The translations under genes and the position numbers were made by a program. The notes beneath the pieces are model-generated. The model worked only from the letters and a program-made list of their open reading frames with translations, did not search any database and was not told the origin of the DNA. A stretch of DNA of 64,000 nt from Porphyrobacter sp. HT-58-2 (GTDB taxonomy: Bacteria > Pseudomonadota > Alphaproteobacteria > Sphingomonadales > Sphingomonadaceae): contig NZ_CP022600.1 in assembly GCF_002952215.1 (NCBI RefSeq), positions 3,100,001-3,164,000 on the forward strand. The letters run 5' to 3'. Below, piece after piece: positions 18,149 to 27,052 of this stretch; the first letter of the stretch is position 1; each line of letters opens with the position of its first letter.

Positions 18149-19258
18149 TTACGCCGTTCCCGCCAGCTTCGCGTATTGCCTGATCCAGCGCTTGTCGATC
18201 CAGTGCTTCAGCGCCAGCACCAAAGCCCCTTCGGCAGAAAGCCGCCCATAGCTGGCAATCGCGCGCCCGTCGCCGGTGTTGATCAGATAGAGGCTGTGCC
18301 GTCGCGGATGATAGGTCGCGCGCGGTGCCTCATCAGCCAGCACGCTGCGCAGATTGGCGGCGAGCACCGGCCCTGCAAACACCGCATGAACCCCGGAATG
18401 GACAAGCGGACGGTCAGCCCGCGCACTGACATCACCTGCGGCGAAGATATGGCCGTGCGAAACGGAGCGGTGATGTTCATCGACCAGCGCGAAGCCCGTA
18501 TCATCGACCGCAAGGCCGCTCTCGCGCACCCAATCGGGCGCCGCACTGCCGAGCGCGGCGATGATCAGATCGGCCGGTTCGAGCGTGGACGCGCCCGTCA
18601 TCATCCTGCCGCTTTCGAGCCGCGCATCGGCAAGGTGGAGCGCGATTCCCTGCCGAACCAACGCCGTAGCGACCTGGCTACGCACCGCTTCGGCAAAGCC
18701 AGGAAGCAGCCCGGCCGCGCCCGTTGCCAGCGTCACTTCGGGGCGGGGATCGGCTCCGGCCAGATTGCGCAGGGCAAAGGCCAGCTCCACGCCCCCCGCC
18801 CCGCCGCCCGCGACCACCACGCGGCGTGGGGGCGGCATCGCGGCGATCCGTTTCACAAAGCCCTCGATCGGCCGAACGTCGAGCAGGCGCGGGTCATTGC
18901 CGAGCAGCGCCGCCCCCTGCCCCACACCGCCGCTGTCGAGCGAGGCGCAGTCGAAGGAAAGAATTGCGCCGCTGTCGGTGGTGACACTCCGGCCCACAGG
19001 ATCGAGCGCGATGCAGCGCCCCTGCACCCAGTCCACCCCGGCGCGGGCCGCGAGCGCCGCCAGATCGACCAGCCCTTCGCCCTGCGCGTGCTGTCCGGCG
19101 AGCCAGCCGGGAACCATGCCGGAATAGCGCAGGTGCCGTTCTGGCGTGAGCAGCACGGTGCGCACGCCTGCGCCTGGCGGACCGCGCCTGATCCAGTCGG
19201 CCAGCACCGCGACATGGGCATGACCGCCGCCCACCAGCAACAGCACCTTGCCGCTCAT
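18149..19258 (-). CDS. NDH-2/SelD-N-like FAD-dependent oxidoreductase (TIGR03169 type)
   Basis: A 369-residue flavoprotein of the pyridine nucleotide-disulphide family. The start at MSGKVLLLVGGGHAHV follows an AGGAAA site; an upstream in-frame ATG adds nine unneeded residues. Diagnostic features are VLLLVGGGHAHVAVL, PERHLRYSGMVPGWLAG, the second nucleotide fold RVVVAGGGAGGVELAFAL and the FAD site HIFAAGDVSARADRP. This matches the family often fused to selenophosphate synthetase SelD or related to type II NADH dehydrogenases. No selD is nearby. It is the first gene of the leftward operon, followed by the VTT-fused oxidoreductase. Confidence 0.85.
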   Translation of the reverse strand: MSGKVLLLVGGGHAHVAVLADWIRRGPPGAGVRTVLLTPERHLRYSGMVPGWLAGQHAQGEGLVDLAALAARAGVDWVQGRCIALDPVGRSVTTDSGAILSFDCASLDSGGVGQGAALLGNDPRLLDVRPIEGFVKRIAAMPPPRRVVVAGGGAGGVELAFALRNLAGADPRPEVTLATGAAGLLPGFAEAVRSQVATALVRQGIALHLADARLESGRMMTGASTLEPADLIIAALGSAAPDWVRESGLAVDDTGFALVDEHHRSVSHGHIFAAGDVSARADRPLVHSGVHAVFAGPVLAANLRSVLADEAPRATYHPRRHSLYLINTGDGRAIASYGRLSAEGALVLALKHWIDKRWIRQYAKLAGTA

Positions 19259-19554
19259 GCGGTTTCCTGCGCCATGATCCCACATTCCTGTCGCTTCTTT
19301 GCCTCTGGTTCAGCTATCCGCAAGCTTTGAACGTTAACGGAGCAGCTACATGACATTGCCTCTCAATAACATCTCATAGCTTCGTATCTACAGGAAGTTG
19401 CAGCATTCTTCTCTCTGCCGGAACCGTCAGGGGGTTGAATGATTGATCGTTTGCGGAGCGACAATGTTGCAATAGATGCATTGACGTTTTCGCACGCGCC
19501 ATTTCGGCCGGGCGACGGGTCGCTTGAACACAGGTTTCGCACGGAAAGGCTGCC
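19259..19554. promoter_or_regulatory. Divergent region between oxidoreductase operon and ABC operon
   Basis: 296 bases without a supported gene, with AT-richer blocks around 19310-19400 and 19430-19500. It must hold the promoters of two divergent operons. The GGAAAGG ribosome site of the ABC gene is at its right end. I could not identify operators here. Confidence 0.45.
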
Positions 19555-21300
19555 ATGGCAGGTGAAGGCCAGAGTTACGGCTCGAAAATCTCGCTGGTCA
19601 AATTCTTCAGGATCTTCTTCGATATCCTGAAACCTGAAGCGAATTTCTACTGGCTGGCCGTGGTCTACGGCATAGGCATCGGCCTGCTTTCGCTCGCCAC
19701 GCCGATTTCGGTGCAGATGCTGATCAACACCATCGCCAACACAGCGATGCGCGCACCGCTGGTGATGCTGTCGCTGACGCTGTTCGGCCTGCTGCTGATT
19801 TCGAGCTTGCTCTATGCCCTGCGCATCCACCTGATGGAGATCTTCGCGCGCCGGTTCTACGCCCGGATGGTGGCGGAAATCTCTCTGATTTCAGTCTATG
19901 CCCAGAACCCCTTTTTCGGCGACGTGAAGAAAAGCTCGCTGTTCAATCGCTATTTCGATGTGATCTACGTCCAGTCGCTCGTCCCCAACCTGTTCATCGG
20001 CGGCTTTACAGTTCTGCTGCAGATCGCGGTCGGCTTTGTCCTGGTATCGCTGTATCACCCCTATTTCCTTGGTTTCACGCTGGTGATGGCCGCGCTGGTA
20101 TGGATCGTCTGGGTCGTTTGGGGAAGCCGGGCGCTGCGCACTGCGATCGACGTCAGCCATGCCAAGCACACCACCGCCTACTGGCTGGAGACGATCGGCA
20201 GCTCCAACGGCTTTTTCAAGTCACAGCGCCGGATCGACTACGCGCTCGACAAGACGGATGACCACACGCGCATCTACATCAACGAGCGCAAGCGTCATTT
20301 CCGGCATCTGTTTTCCCAGACTGTGACCCTGCTCGTCACCTATGCCGGGGCCAGCGCTGCACTGCTGGGACTGGGCGGCTTTCTGGTGATCGAGAACGAG
20401 CTGACGCTTGGCCAGCTGGTTGCGGCGGAACTGGTGCTGTCGGCAGCGTTCATCGGGATCGCCCAGCTGGGCACCTATCTCGCCTATTTCTACGATCTGT
20501 TCGCTGCGGTCGAGGAAATCTCGCAGTTCTATGATGTCGAACAGGAACAGCCCAAGGGTGAAGACCCCTTCGACAGCCCGGATCACACCATCATTCTGCA
20601 TGGCGTGCGCGGCATGGCCCGCCATGAGGAAGTGCGGTTCGATCTGGAAATTCCCTCGGGCGCGATCATCATGGCCTCATCAAGCCAGCACGGCGTGCAG
20701 CGTCTGTTTTCCAACCTGCTAAAACTGCACGAGCTCCCGCAAGCCGGGATCGCGACGCTCGGCGGGGTCGACATGAAGGCAATCGAAGCGCACCACCTGC
20801 GCAAGAACGTCCATGTGCTCGACCGTCCGACCATCGTCGAGATGACGATCCGCGAATATCTCGCCCTGTCCTGCCCCGATACTGCCCCGCAGCGGATGCT
20901 CGGTGCGCTTGAAACAGTGGGACTGGCCGACACCATTGCCATGCTCGAAAAGGGTCTCGACACCCCGCTTGCATCGACCGGCTACCCGCTGTCGTCGGTC
21001 GAACTGCAGCAGCTCAAGCTGGCCAACGCTCTGCTGGAGCGGCCGCGCATTCTGGTGCTGAGCCGCCTGTTCGACCTGCTCGACCCCGAACCGATCGAAC
21101 GCGCCGTCGCAGAGTTGCGCCAGCAGGCCTATTCGACCGTGATCTATTTCTCCAACCGCAACACTGATCTGGGCTTCGACCGCTTCCTGTATCTCGAGCC
21201 TCGGCAGCAACGCTATTTCGACAATTTCGAAGATTTCAGGCGCGCCATGAAACAATCCGTCCCCACCCCGGGTACCCCGCTTGGCAAGGGAGGCGCATAA
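19555..21300 (+). CDS. ABC transporter-like membrane protein with degenerate, ATPase-dead nucleotide-binding domain
   Basis: A 581-residue protein with the layout of a type-I-secretion ABC half-transporter: about six membrane helices (residues 30-320) and a C-terminal domain shaped like an ABC ATPase. The ATPase motifs are missing. The P-loop position reads ASSSQHGVQR (about 374-383) in place of GxxGxGKS/T. The signature is LSSVE (479-483) for LSGGQ. Walker B reads ILVLSRLF, with Ser503-Arg504 where Asp-Glu belong. The fold-level framework (LKLANALLERPRILVL, local helices) is kept and the frame is intact, so this is degeneration under constraint and not decay. It is followed by an HlyD-type adaptor (2-base gap) and a TolC-type channel. 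Whether it pairs with an active ATPase elsewhere is unknown. Confidence 0.87.
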   Translation: MAGEGQSYGSKISLVKFFRIFFDILKPEANFYWLAVVYGIGIGLLSLATPISVQMLINTIANTAMRAPLVMLSLTLFGLLLISSLLYALRIHLMEIFARRFYARMVAEISLISVYAQNPFFGDVKKSSLFNRYFDVIYVQSLVPNLFIGGFTVLLQIAVGFVLVSLYHPYFLGFTLVMAALVWIVWVVWGSRALRTAIDVSHAKHTTAYWLETIGSSNGFFKSQRRIDYALDKTDDHTRIYINERKRHFRHLFSQTVTLLVTYAGASAALLGLGGFLVIENELTLGQLVAAELVLSAAFIGIAQLGTYLAYFYDLFAAVEEISQFYDVEQEQPKGEDPFDSPDHTIILHGVRGMARHEEVRFDLEIPSGAIIMASSSQHGVQRLFSNLLKLHELPQAGIATLGGVDMKAIEAHHLRKNVHVLDRPTIVEMTIREYLALSCPDTAPQRMLGALETVGLADTIAMLEKGLDTPLASTGYPLSSVELQQLKLANALLERPRILVLSRLFDLLDPEPIERAVAELRQQAYSTVIYFSNRNTDLGFDRFLYLEPRQQRYFDNFEDFRRAMKQSVPTPGTPLGKGGA

Positions 21301-21302
21301 GC

Positions 21303-22334
21303 ATGGCGACGCTCAAGGAAGACATGGCCCATTTCACCACGCTGGCCTCGATCAAGACGCCGCGGGTGATGAGCGCGGTGTTCATCATGCTGTTGGCCGC
21401 CATGGTCATCTCGGTCGCGTTCCTGATCTATGTGCCGTGGGTGCAAACCACCACCGGCCGCGGGGTCGTGACCACGCTCAGTCCGAACGAACGCAAGCAG
21501 GACATCAACGCACTGGTGCCAGGCCGGATCGAGGAATGGTACGTGCGTGACGGTTCTTCGGTGAAGAAGGGCGATCCCATCGTCCGCATCGCCGATATCG
21601 ATCCGCAGCTGCTCGACCGTCTGCGTGCCGAACGCGGCCAGATCGAACTGCAGTTGCAGGCCGCCCAGTCGGCCCTGGCCACCGCCCAGATCGACGAACG
21701 CCGCAGCCGCGAACTGTTCGAGGCCGGCCTTGCCGCAAGGCGCGATTACGAACTGGCGCAGATCAAGGTTGCCGACATGCAGGCGCGCGTCGCAGCCAAC
21801 CAGGCCGATCTCAACCGCGCCGATGTCAACATCTCGCGCCAGTCGGTGCAGATCGTGCGCGCGCCGCGCGACGGCTTCATCCAGAGCCTCAACGCAGGGG
21901 ACGCCGCCACCTTCATCCGGGCCGGTGATGTGCTCGCCACCTTCGTCCCTGACGGGGCCGAGCGCGTGATCGAAATCTTCATCGACGGGCGCGATGTTGC
22001 GCTGGTGAAAAAGGGCGACAAGGCCCGTATCCAGTTCGAAGGCTGGCCTGCGGTGCAGTTTTCCGGCTGGCCCTCGGTCGCGATCGGCACCTTCGGGGGC
22101 CGGGTTATCGCGGTGGATCAGTCGGCGCAGGTCAATGGCCGGTTCCGCGTCCTGATTGCCGAGGACACCACCGAAGAATACCGCTGGCCCGAAGAACGCT
22201 ATGTCCGCTTCGGCGCAGCAGTGCAGGCCTGGGTGCTGCTTGAGACGGTGCCGGTCGGCTACGAGATCTGGCGTCAGCTCAACAACTTCCCGCCTGAACT
22301 CACACCAGCCGAGAGCAGCAGGCAGACGAACTGA
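21303..22334 (+). CDS. HlyD-family membrane fusion protein (periplasmic adaptor)
   Basis: A 343-residue adaptor that bridges an inner-membrane pump and an outer-membrane channel. One N-terminal helix (about 22-45) is followed by a biotinyl/lipoyl-like half-motif (NALVPGRIEEWYVRDGSSVKKGD), a long coiled coil (about 95-180, QLLDRLRAERGQIELQLQAAQ region) and a second half-motif (IVRAPRDGFIQSL). It starts 2 bases after the ABC gene and ends 2 bases before the TolC gene. It should complete the trans-envelope complex. The substrate is not shown; no RTX toxin or peptidase-type gene lies nearby. Confidence 0.9.
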   Translation: MATLKEDMAHFTTLASIKTPRVMSAVFIMLLAAMVISVAFLIYVPWVQTTTGRGVVTTLSPNERKQDINALVPGRIEEWYVRDGSSVKKGDPIVRIADIDPQLLDRLRAERGQIELQLQAAQSALATAQIDERRSRELFEAGLAARRDYELAQIKVADMQARVAANQADLNRADVNISRQSVQIVRAPRDGFIQSLNAGDAATFIRAGDVLATFVPDGAERVIEIFIDGRDVALVKKGDKARIQFEGWPAVQFSGWPSVAIGTFGGRVIAVDQSAQVNGRFRVLIAEDTTEEYRWPEERYVRFGAAVQAWVLLETVPVGYEIWRQLNNFPPELTPAESSRQTN

Positions 22335-22336
22335 CG

Positions 22337-23836
22337 ATGACACGCGCATGGGCCTTGCTGCGGCAGACCGCGCTGCTCGGCACCGGCATGGCCGGGGCAA
22401 TGGCGCTGGCGCTGGCTCCTGCACCGGCCTTGGCGCAGGACATTGCGCCGGTCGGCGATCCGCTTGACGTGGCACTGACCACCGGGCCGCTGCTGCCCGA
22501 TGAAGTGCTGCGATCTTCGGCGCTGACCTTTCCCGCCATCCTCGAAGCCTTCGAGCGCGAGGCTGCTGCACGATCGGATCAGCTGTCGGCTGACGGGGCG
22601 TTCGACCTGATGCTGAAGGGCGAGTATTATGACCGCCTGACCGGCTTTTATTCGGGCGGGTTCGGCAAGGTCGAAGCCCGCCAGCCGCTGCGCCCCTATG
22701 GCGCGGAGGTGTTCGGCAGCTACCGCGTCTCGGACGGCATCTTTCCGACCTACGAGAACATCAACTACACCAATGCGCTGGGCGAAGCGAAGGTCGGCGC
22801 GCTGTTTTCGCTGCTCCGCAATCGCGATATCGATGCGCGCCGCTTCGCAATCGAGGATACCCGGCTGGCCGCCAGTCAGGCGCGACTTGATGTCTTGCTG
22901 GTGCAATTGAACGTCCAGCACGAGGCGCTGCGCGCCTATTGGCGCTGGGTCGGCGCGGGCGAGGAAATCCGGGTATTCGAGGAACTGCTCGAAATCGCGG
23001 AGGCACGCCAGGTCGGGCTCACCCGTGAAGTCCGGGAAGGCGCCCGCGCAAGGATCGCGCTGACCGAAAACGAACAGAACCTGCTGCGCCGCCGATCGCT
23101 GCTGGAAGAGGCAAAACGCAATTTTGCCACTGCCGCCAATTCGCTCGGGTTCTACCTGCGCAATTCGGCGGGCGAGATGATCGTGCCGACCCGCGAGATG
23201 CTGCCTGATCTCGACAAGCTCAGGGGCGTTGCGCCGATGGAAGCGCTGGTAACAGAGCCGCTGAACGAAGTGATCCGCAGTCGCCCCGAGCTTGAGACTT
23301 TCCGGCTGGCGATTGAACGCGCCAACAACCGGGTGGAACTGCGGCGCAACGATCTGCAGCCCTCGCTCAATGCCAGTGTCGAATTGTCGCGCGATTTCGG
23401 TGCGCTGGGGCCGGGCGGCCCGGGATTCGATTCGACCGATGCGGTGGTCGGCCTGACGTTCACTGTCCCGCTCCAGCGTCGCGAAGCGCGCGGACGGCTG
23501 CAACGCGCCGAGGCCGAACTGCGCGAGACCGAACTGCGTCAGCGCCGTATCGCCGATCAGATCACCACCGAAGTCGGCAATATTCTCGCCAATCTGTCGG
23601 CGGCGCTGAAACTCGCCGATCTCGCCGATGCCGAAGTCAAGCAGGCCAATCAGATGGTGCAGGCCGAACGCACCCGTTTCCGGCTGGGCGCGGGCGACTT
23701 TTTCCTCGTCAACGTGCGGGAAGAAACCGCCGCCAACGCCCAGATCAGCGCCATCCGGGCCGATGTTGCCGGACGGCTGGCCGAAGCCAGCTACAACGCA
23801 GCGACGATGAACCTTCCCGCGCTGGGGCTGGAATAA
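22337..23836 (+). CDS. TolC-family outer-membrane efflux protein
   Basis: A 499-residue outer-membrane channel subunit. A signal peptide (residues 1-34, ending PALAQ) is followed by two TolC repeats rich in alanine and heptad-like helices, e.g. IRVFEELLEIAEARQVGLTR and, in the second repeat, ADLADAEVKQANQMVQAER. The length is normal for the family. It is the third gene of the type-I-secretion-like operon. It ends 6 bases from the convergent trmL gene, leaving no room for a separate terminator. Confidence 0.9.
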   Translation: MTRAWALLRQTALLGTGMAGAMALALAPAPALAQDIAPVGDPLDVALTTGPLLPDEVLRSSALTFPAILEAFEREAAARSDQLSADGAFDLMLKGEYYDRLTGFYSGGFGKVEARQPLRPYGAEVFGSYRVSDGIFPTYENINYTNALGEAKVGALFSLLRNRDIDARRFAIEDTRLAASQARLDVLLVQLNVQHEALRAYWRWVGAGEEIRVFEELLEIAEARQVGLTREVREGARARIALTENEQNLLRRRSLLEEAKRNFATAANSLGFYLRNSAGEMIVPTREMLPDLDKLRGVAPMEALVTEPLNEVIRSRPELETFRLAIERANNRVELRRNDLQPSLNASVELSRDFGALGPGGPGFDSTDAVVGLTFTVPLQRREARGRLQRAEAELRETELRQRRIADQITTEVGNILANLSAALKLADLADAEVKQANQMVQAERTRFRLGAGDFFLVNVREETAANAQISAIRADVAGRLAEASYNAATMNLPALGLE

Positions 23837-23842
23837 GCGGGT

Positions 23843-24301
23843 TCAAATCTTCCCCCGCAGCGCCTGATAGGCGGCCGCTGATACCGTGTTGGCGAGGTTC
23901 AGCGAGCGGATCAACTCAGATCGCATCGGCAGGTTGAAGAGGCGGTCTTCATGCTGCGCAATAATGCTGCGCGGTATACCTTTGGTTTCCTGACCGAATA
24001 CAAGAAATGCGTCTTCGGGATAGTCCGGCTCATAGAACGAGCGCGCACCGAATTCCTCGAACAGGAACAGCTGCTCCGGCCGGGGGCTGCGCGCATCCAG
24101 AAACGCACCCCAGCTGGCATATTCGGTCAGGCGCACGTGCGGCCAGTAATCGAGGCCGGAGCGCTTCACCCGCTTGTCGCTGATCTCGAAGCCCAGCGGG
24201 TGGATCAGGATCAGCTCCATATCCAGCGCCACACAGGTGCGCCCCACCGCCCCGGTATTGCCGGGGATCTCGGGCTGGACGAGGATGATGGCGAGGCCCA
24301 T
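23843..24301 (-). CDS. trmL: tRNA (cytidine(34)-2'-O)-methyltransferase TrmL
   Basis: A SPOUT-class methyltransferase of 152 residues that 2'-O-methylates the wobble base C34 or cmnm5U34 of leucine tRNAs. The knotted SAM site is recognisable in NTGAVGRTCVAL near the N terminus, the central VFGQETKGIP and the C-terminal IRSLNLANTVSAAAYQ. The size fits the short TrmL/YibK form. It is the last gene of the gat operon, 13 bases after gatB, so it is co-transcribed with another tRNA-function gene. Confidence 0.93.
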   Translation of the reverse strand: MGLAIILVQPEIPGNTGAVGRTCVALDMELILIHPLGFEISDKRVKRSGLDYWPHVRLTEYASWGAFLDARSPRPEQLFLFEEFGARSFYEPDYPEDAFLVFGQETKGIPRSIIAQHEDRLFNLPMRSELIRSLNLANTVSAAAYQALRGKI

Positions 24302-24314
24302 CAGGCCGCTCGCA

Positions 24315-25811
24315 TCACCCCAGCTTGTCCTTCAGCAGCTGGTTCACCACCTGCGGGTTGGCCTTGCCCTGCATCGCCTTCATCGTCTGGCCGACGAAGA
24401 AGCCGAACAGGGCCTCCTTGCCGGCGCGGTATTGTTCGACCTTGTCGGCATTGGCGGCGATGATCGCATCGACCGCGGCCTCGATGGCGCCGGTGTCGGA
24501 GACCTGCTTCAGCCCCTCGGCCTCCGCGATTTCTTGCGGATCGCGGCCGGTCTTGAGGACGATCTCGAAGATCTCCTTGGCCTGCCCGCCGCTGATCTCG
24601 CCCTTGTCGGCCATCGCGAGGATGGCGGCTTGCGCGGCCGCCGTGGCGTTGGCGGGGTCGGCGTCATCGCCCAAGGCCTTCAGCACCCCCGGCGCGACCG
24701 AGAGCGACCAGTTGGCGACCTGCGTGGCAACCTTGGCTTCATCCTTGGCCGTAGCCTTGGCGGTTTCGGCCAGCAGCGTCTCGAAGCGGGCGAAGGTCTC
24801 GACCTCGGCGGTCAATTCGCGGGCGTTGTAGGGGGTGAGGCCCAGCACCTCGACATAACGCTTTCGCTTGGCATCCGGCAGTTCGGGCAGCGAGGCGCGG
24901 CATTCGGCGAGGAAGTCGTCTTCCAGCACCAGCGGCAACAGGTCGGGATCGGGGAAGTAGCGGTAATCGTGCGCATCTTCCTTGCTGCGCATCGTGCGCG
25001 TGGTGCCGGTGCCGGGGTCGAACAGGCGGGTTTCCTGATCGACCTTGCCGCCCGCTTCCAGCACATCGACCTGCCGCATCGCCTCATGCTCGATTGCCTG
25101 CATGACGAAGCGCACCGAGTTGACGTTTTTGGTTTCGGTGCGGGTGCCGAAGGGCTCGCCCGGACGACGCACCGAGACGTTCACGTCGGCGCGCATCGAG
25201 CCTTCTTCCATGTTGCCATCGCACGAGCCGACATAGCGCAGGATCGCCCGCAGCTTCCTGAGGTAAGCCCCTGCTTCGGAAGGCGAACGCATGTCGGGCT
25301 TGGAGACGATCTCCATCAGCGCCACGCCCGAGCGGTTGAGGTCGACATAGGACATGGTCGGGTGCTGATCGTGCATCAGCTTGCCTGCGTCCTGCTCGAC
25401 GTGAATGCGCTCGATGCCGATGATCTTGTCTTCGAGGATGCCAGCCTTCTCGTCCGCCTCGATCAGCAGCGAGCCTTCGCCCACAAGCGGATGATAAAGC
25501 TGGCTGATCTGGTAGCCCTGCGGCAGATCGGCGTAGAAGTAGTTCTTGCGGTCAAAACGCGACCACGCGTTGATCTGCGCTTCAATCGCCATGCCGGTGC
25601 GCACCGCCTGACGGATGCACTCGCGGTTGGGCACGGGCAGCATCCCCGGCATCGCGGCATCGACGAGGGAGACCTGCGAGTTCGGCTCCGCGCCAAACGC
25701 GGTCGCCGCGCCGGAGAACAGCTTGGCGTTGCTCGTGACCTGCGCATGGACTTCAAGGCCGATCACGACCTCCCATTCGCCCGTGGCACCCTGGATGCGA
25801 TAGTTGCTCAT
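24315..25811 (-). CDS. gatB: Aspartyl/glutamyl-tRNA(Asn/Gln) amidotransferase subunit B
   Basis: The kinase and tRNA-binding subunit of the GatCAB complex, which converts Glu-tRNA(Gln) or Asp-tRNA(Asn) to the amide form. The 498-residue product opens with [22 protein letters not shown] and has the family stretches [20 protein letters not shown] and [20 protein letters not shown], then the C-terminal YqeY-like tail domain ([20 protein letters not shown]). It is separated from gatA by three other genes, an unusual arrangement for the operon. Confidence 0.97.
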   Translation of the reverse strand: MSNYRIQGATGEWEVVIGLEVHAQVTSNAKLFSGAATAFGAEPNSQVSLVDAAMPGMLPVPNRECIRQAVRTGMAIEAQINAWSRFDRKNYFYADLPQGYQISQLYHPLVGEGSLLIEADEKAGILEDKIIGIERIHVEQDAGKLMHDQHPTMSYVDLNRSGVALMEIVSKPDMRSPSEAGAYLRKLRAILRYVGSCDGNMEEGSMRADVNVSVRRPGEPFGTRTETKNVNSVRFVMQAIEHEAMRQVDVLEAGGKVDQETRLFDPGTGTTRTMRSKEDAHDYRYFPDPDLLPLVLEDDFLAECRASLPELPDAKRKRYVEVLGLTPYNARELTAEVETFARFETLLAETAKATAKDEAKVATQVANWSLSVAPGVLKALGDDADPANATAAAQAAILAMADKGEISGGQAKEIFEIVLKTGRDPQEIAEAEGLKQVSDTGAIEAAVDAIIAANADKVEQYRAGKEALFGFFVGQTMKAMQGKANPQVVNQLLKDKLG

Positions 25812-25841
25812 GGAGCCGATCTAGATTGGCCTGCGCCCCAG

Positions 25842-26819
25842 TCAAGCTGGCTGAAGCACGAAGTAGCCCTGGTCACCCTTGTCCGCAGCATTGAGTGCCT
25901 CAGCCTCGGCCTCGAACCGGGCCATTTCCTCGGCGGTGAATGGCAAGGGGTTGGGCTTGCCGCCCACGCCGACCATAGGGATGCCCTTGCGGTAGGCCTC
26001 GCTCCAGGCGAGCGACCAGCCCATGGTGTCCGTGCCTGAGCCCACCTCGCCAAGGCCCGCGCTTGCAGCATAGGCGCGGAACGCATCCGGCGCGAACAGG
26101 TAGAGGTGGCGCGGCGGATCGAGCTGCACCCAGTCCACACCAAAGCGGGACCAGATGTCCGGTTGCAGCAGCGGAATGCGCACGAAGATCGACCCGCCCG
26201 GCGCCAGCCGCTCGCGCGCGGCAACCAGCAGCGCGCGCGGATCAGGCACGTGCTCGAGCGAGTGGTGCATGGTGATGAGATCATATTGCCCGTCATGATC
26301 GGCCAGATCGCCGCTCATCAGCCGCACGCCATTAGGGCGTGTACCGACTGCGGTTTCGGGCAGGAACATGTCGATGCCCGCCAAATCCGTGAACCCCAGC
26401 CGGGCGAGATCGTCGAGCCTTGCACCCTCCCCGCAACCAACATCGAGAATGCGCGATTGCAGCGTCAGGCCCGGAATCGTCGCTATCCACGGCTGGCAGC
26501 CGCGCCGCAGCCGGTCGATCATACCGTGCCCGCGCGGATAGCGCTGCGGCCGGCCGATGATATTGGCCGCTACCACGCGCTTCACTAGCGCCTTCAGTGG
26601 CTGTTCGCGGCGCAGGTTGTTGAAGGAATAATAGCTGTCGGACTGGTAATAGTACCCCAGATTGTCCGGCACCTCGGCGATCTGGACCGTGCCGCACTTG
26701 CCGCACTGGAAATAGTCGAAGACCTCCCCGTTGCCGAACATCCGCTCGGCCGCGGGGAACGCGCTGAGGCTCTCGCTGGCGCCGCAAACCCGGCAGATCG
26801 TGTATGTGATCGTCGTCAT
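25842..26819 (-). CDS. Class I SAM-dependent methyltransferase with N-terminal zinc ribbon
   Basis: A 325-residue protein. The ATG opening MTTITYTICRVCG is chosen because the next residues form a zinc ribbon (CRVCG at about 9-13 and CGKCG at about 40-44). The catalytic domain has the SAM motif ILDVGCGEGARLDDL, the acidic IDMF loop and DLITMHHSLEHVPDP, typical of Methyltransf_23-like enzymes. The combination of zinc ribbon and Rossmann methyltransferase resembles enzymes acting on nucleotide sugars or small molecules; the substrate is unknown. It sits 30 bases before gatB in the gat operon. Confidence 0.82.
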   Translation of the reverse strand: MTTITYTICRVCGASESLSAFPAAERMFGNGEVFDYFQCGKCGTVQIAEVPDNLGYYYQSDSYYSFNNLRREQPLKALVKRVVAANIIGRPQRYPRGHGMIDRLRRGCQPWIATIPGLTLQSRILDVGCGEGARLDDLARLGFTDLAGIDMFLPETAVGTRPNGVRLMSGDLADHDGQYDLITMHHSLEHVPDPRALLVAARERLAPGGSIFVRIPLLQPDIWSRFGVDWVQLDPPRHLYLFAPDAFRAYAASAGLGEVGSGTDTMGWSLAWSEAYRKGIPMVGVGGKPNPLPFTAEEMARFEAEAEALNAADKGDQGYFVLQPA

Positions 26820-26854
26820 TGTCCGCTGTATCCCGAGCTTGCTCGCCGATGCCG

Positions 26855-27052
26855 TCACACCGGCATGTCGTGTTCACCGCCGTTCCCGGCCGCGTCGTCG
26901 CTCCCGCTCCCATCGCCGCGCGCCCTATCGGCGCCCGCATCGGGACTGCTCGTGTCAAACCGTGCTTCCCCGTGCTCGATCGTCCGCGACAGATAGAACG
27001 CGAAAGCAGCGATCACAATGAAAGCGATGAGGAAAATGATCGCGAACAGCAT
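26855..27052 (-). CDS. Small single-pass membrane protein
   Basis: A 65-residue product starting MLFAIIFLIAFIVIAAFAFY, one N-terminal membrane helix, followed by a polar, acidic, Gly/Ser/Asp-rich tail. Its ATG overlaps the TAA of the upstream methyltransferase gene (TAATG), which supports real translation. No family recognised. It lies in the gat operon between the two methyltransferase genes. Confidence 0.6.
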   Translation of the reverse strand: MLFAIIFLIAFIVIAAFAFYLSRTIEHGEARFDTSSPDAGADRARGDGSGSDDAAGNGGEHDMPV

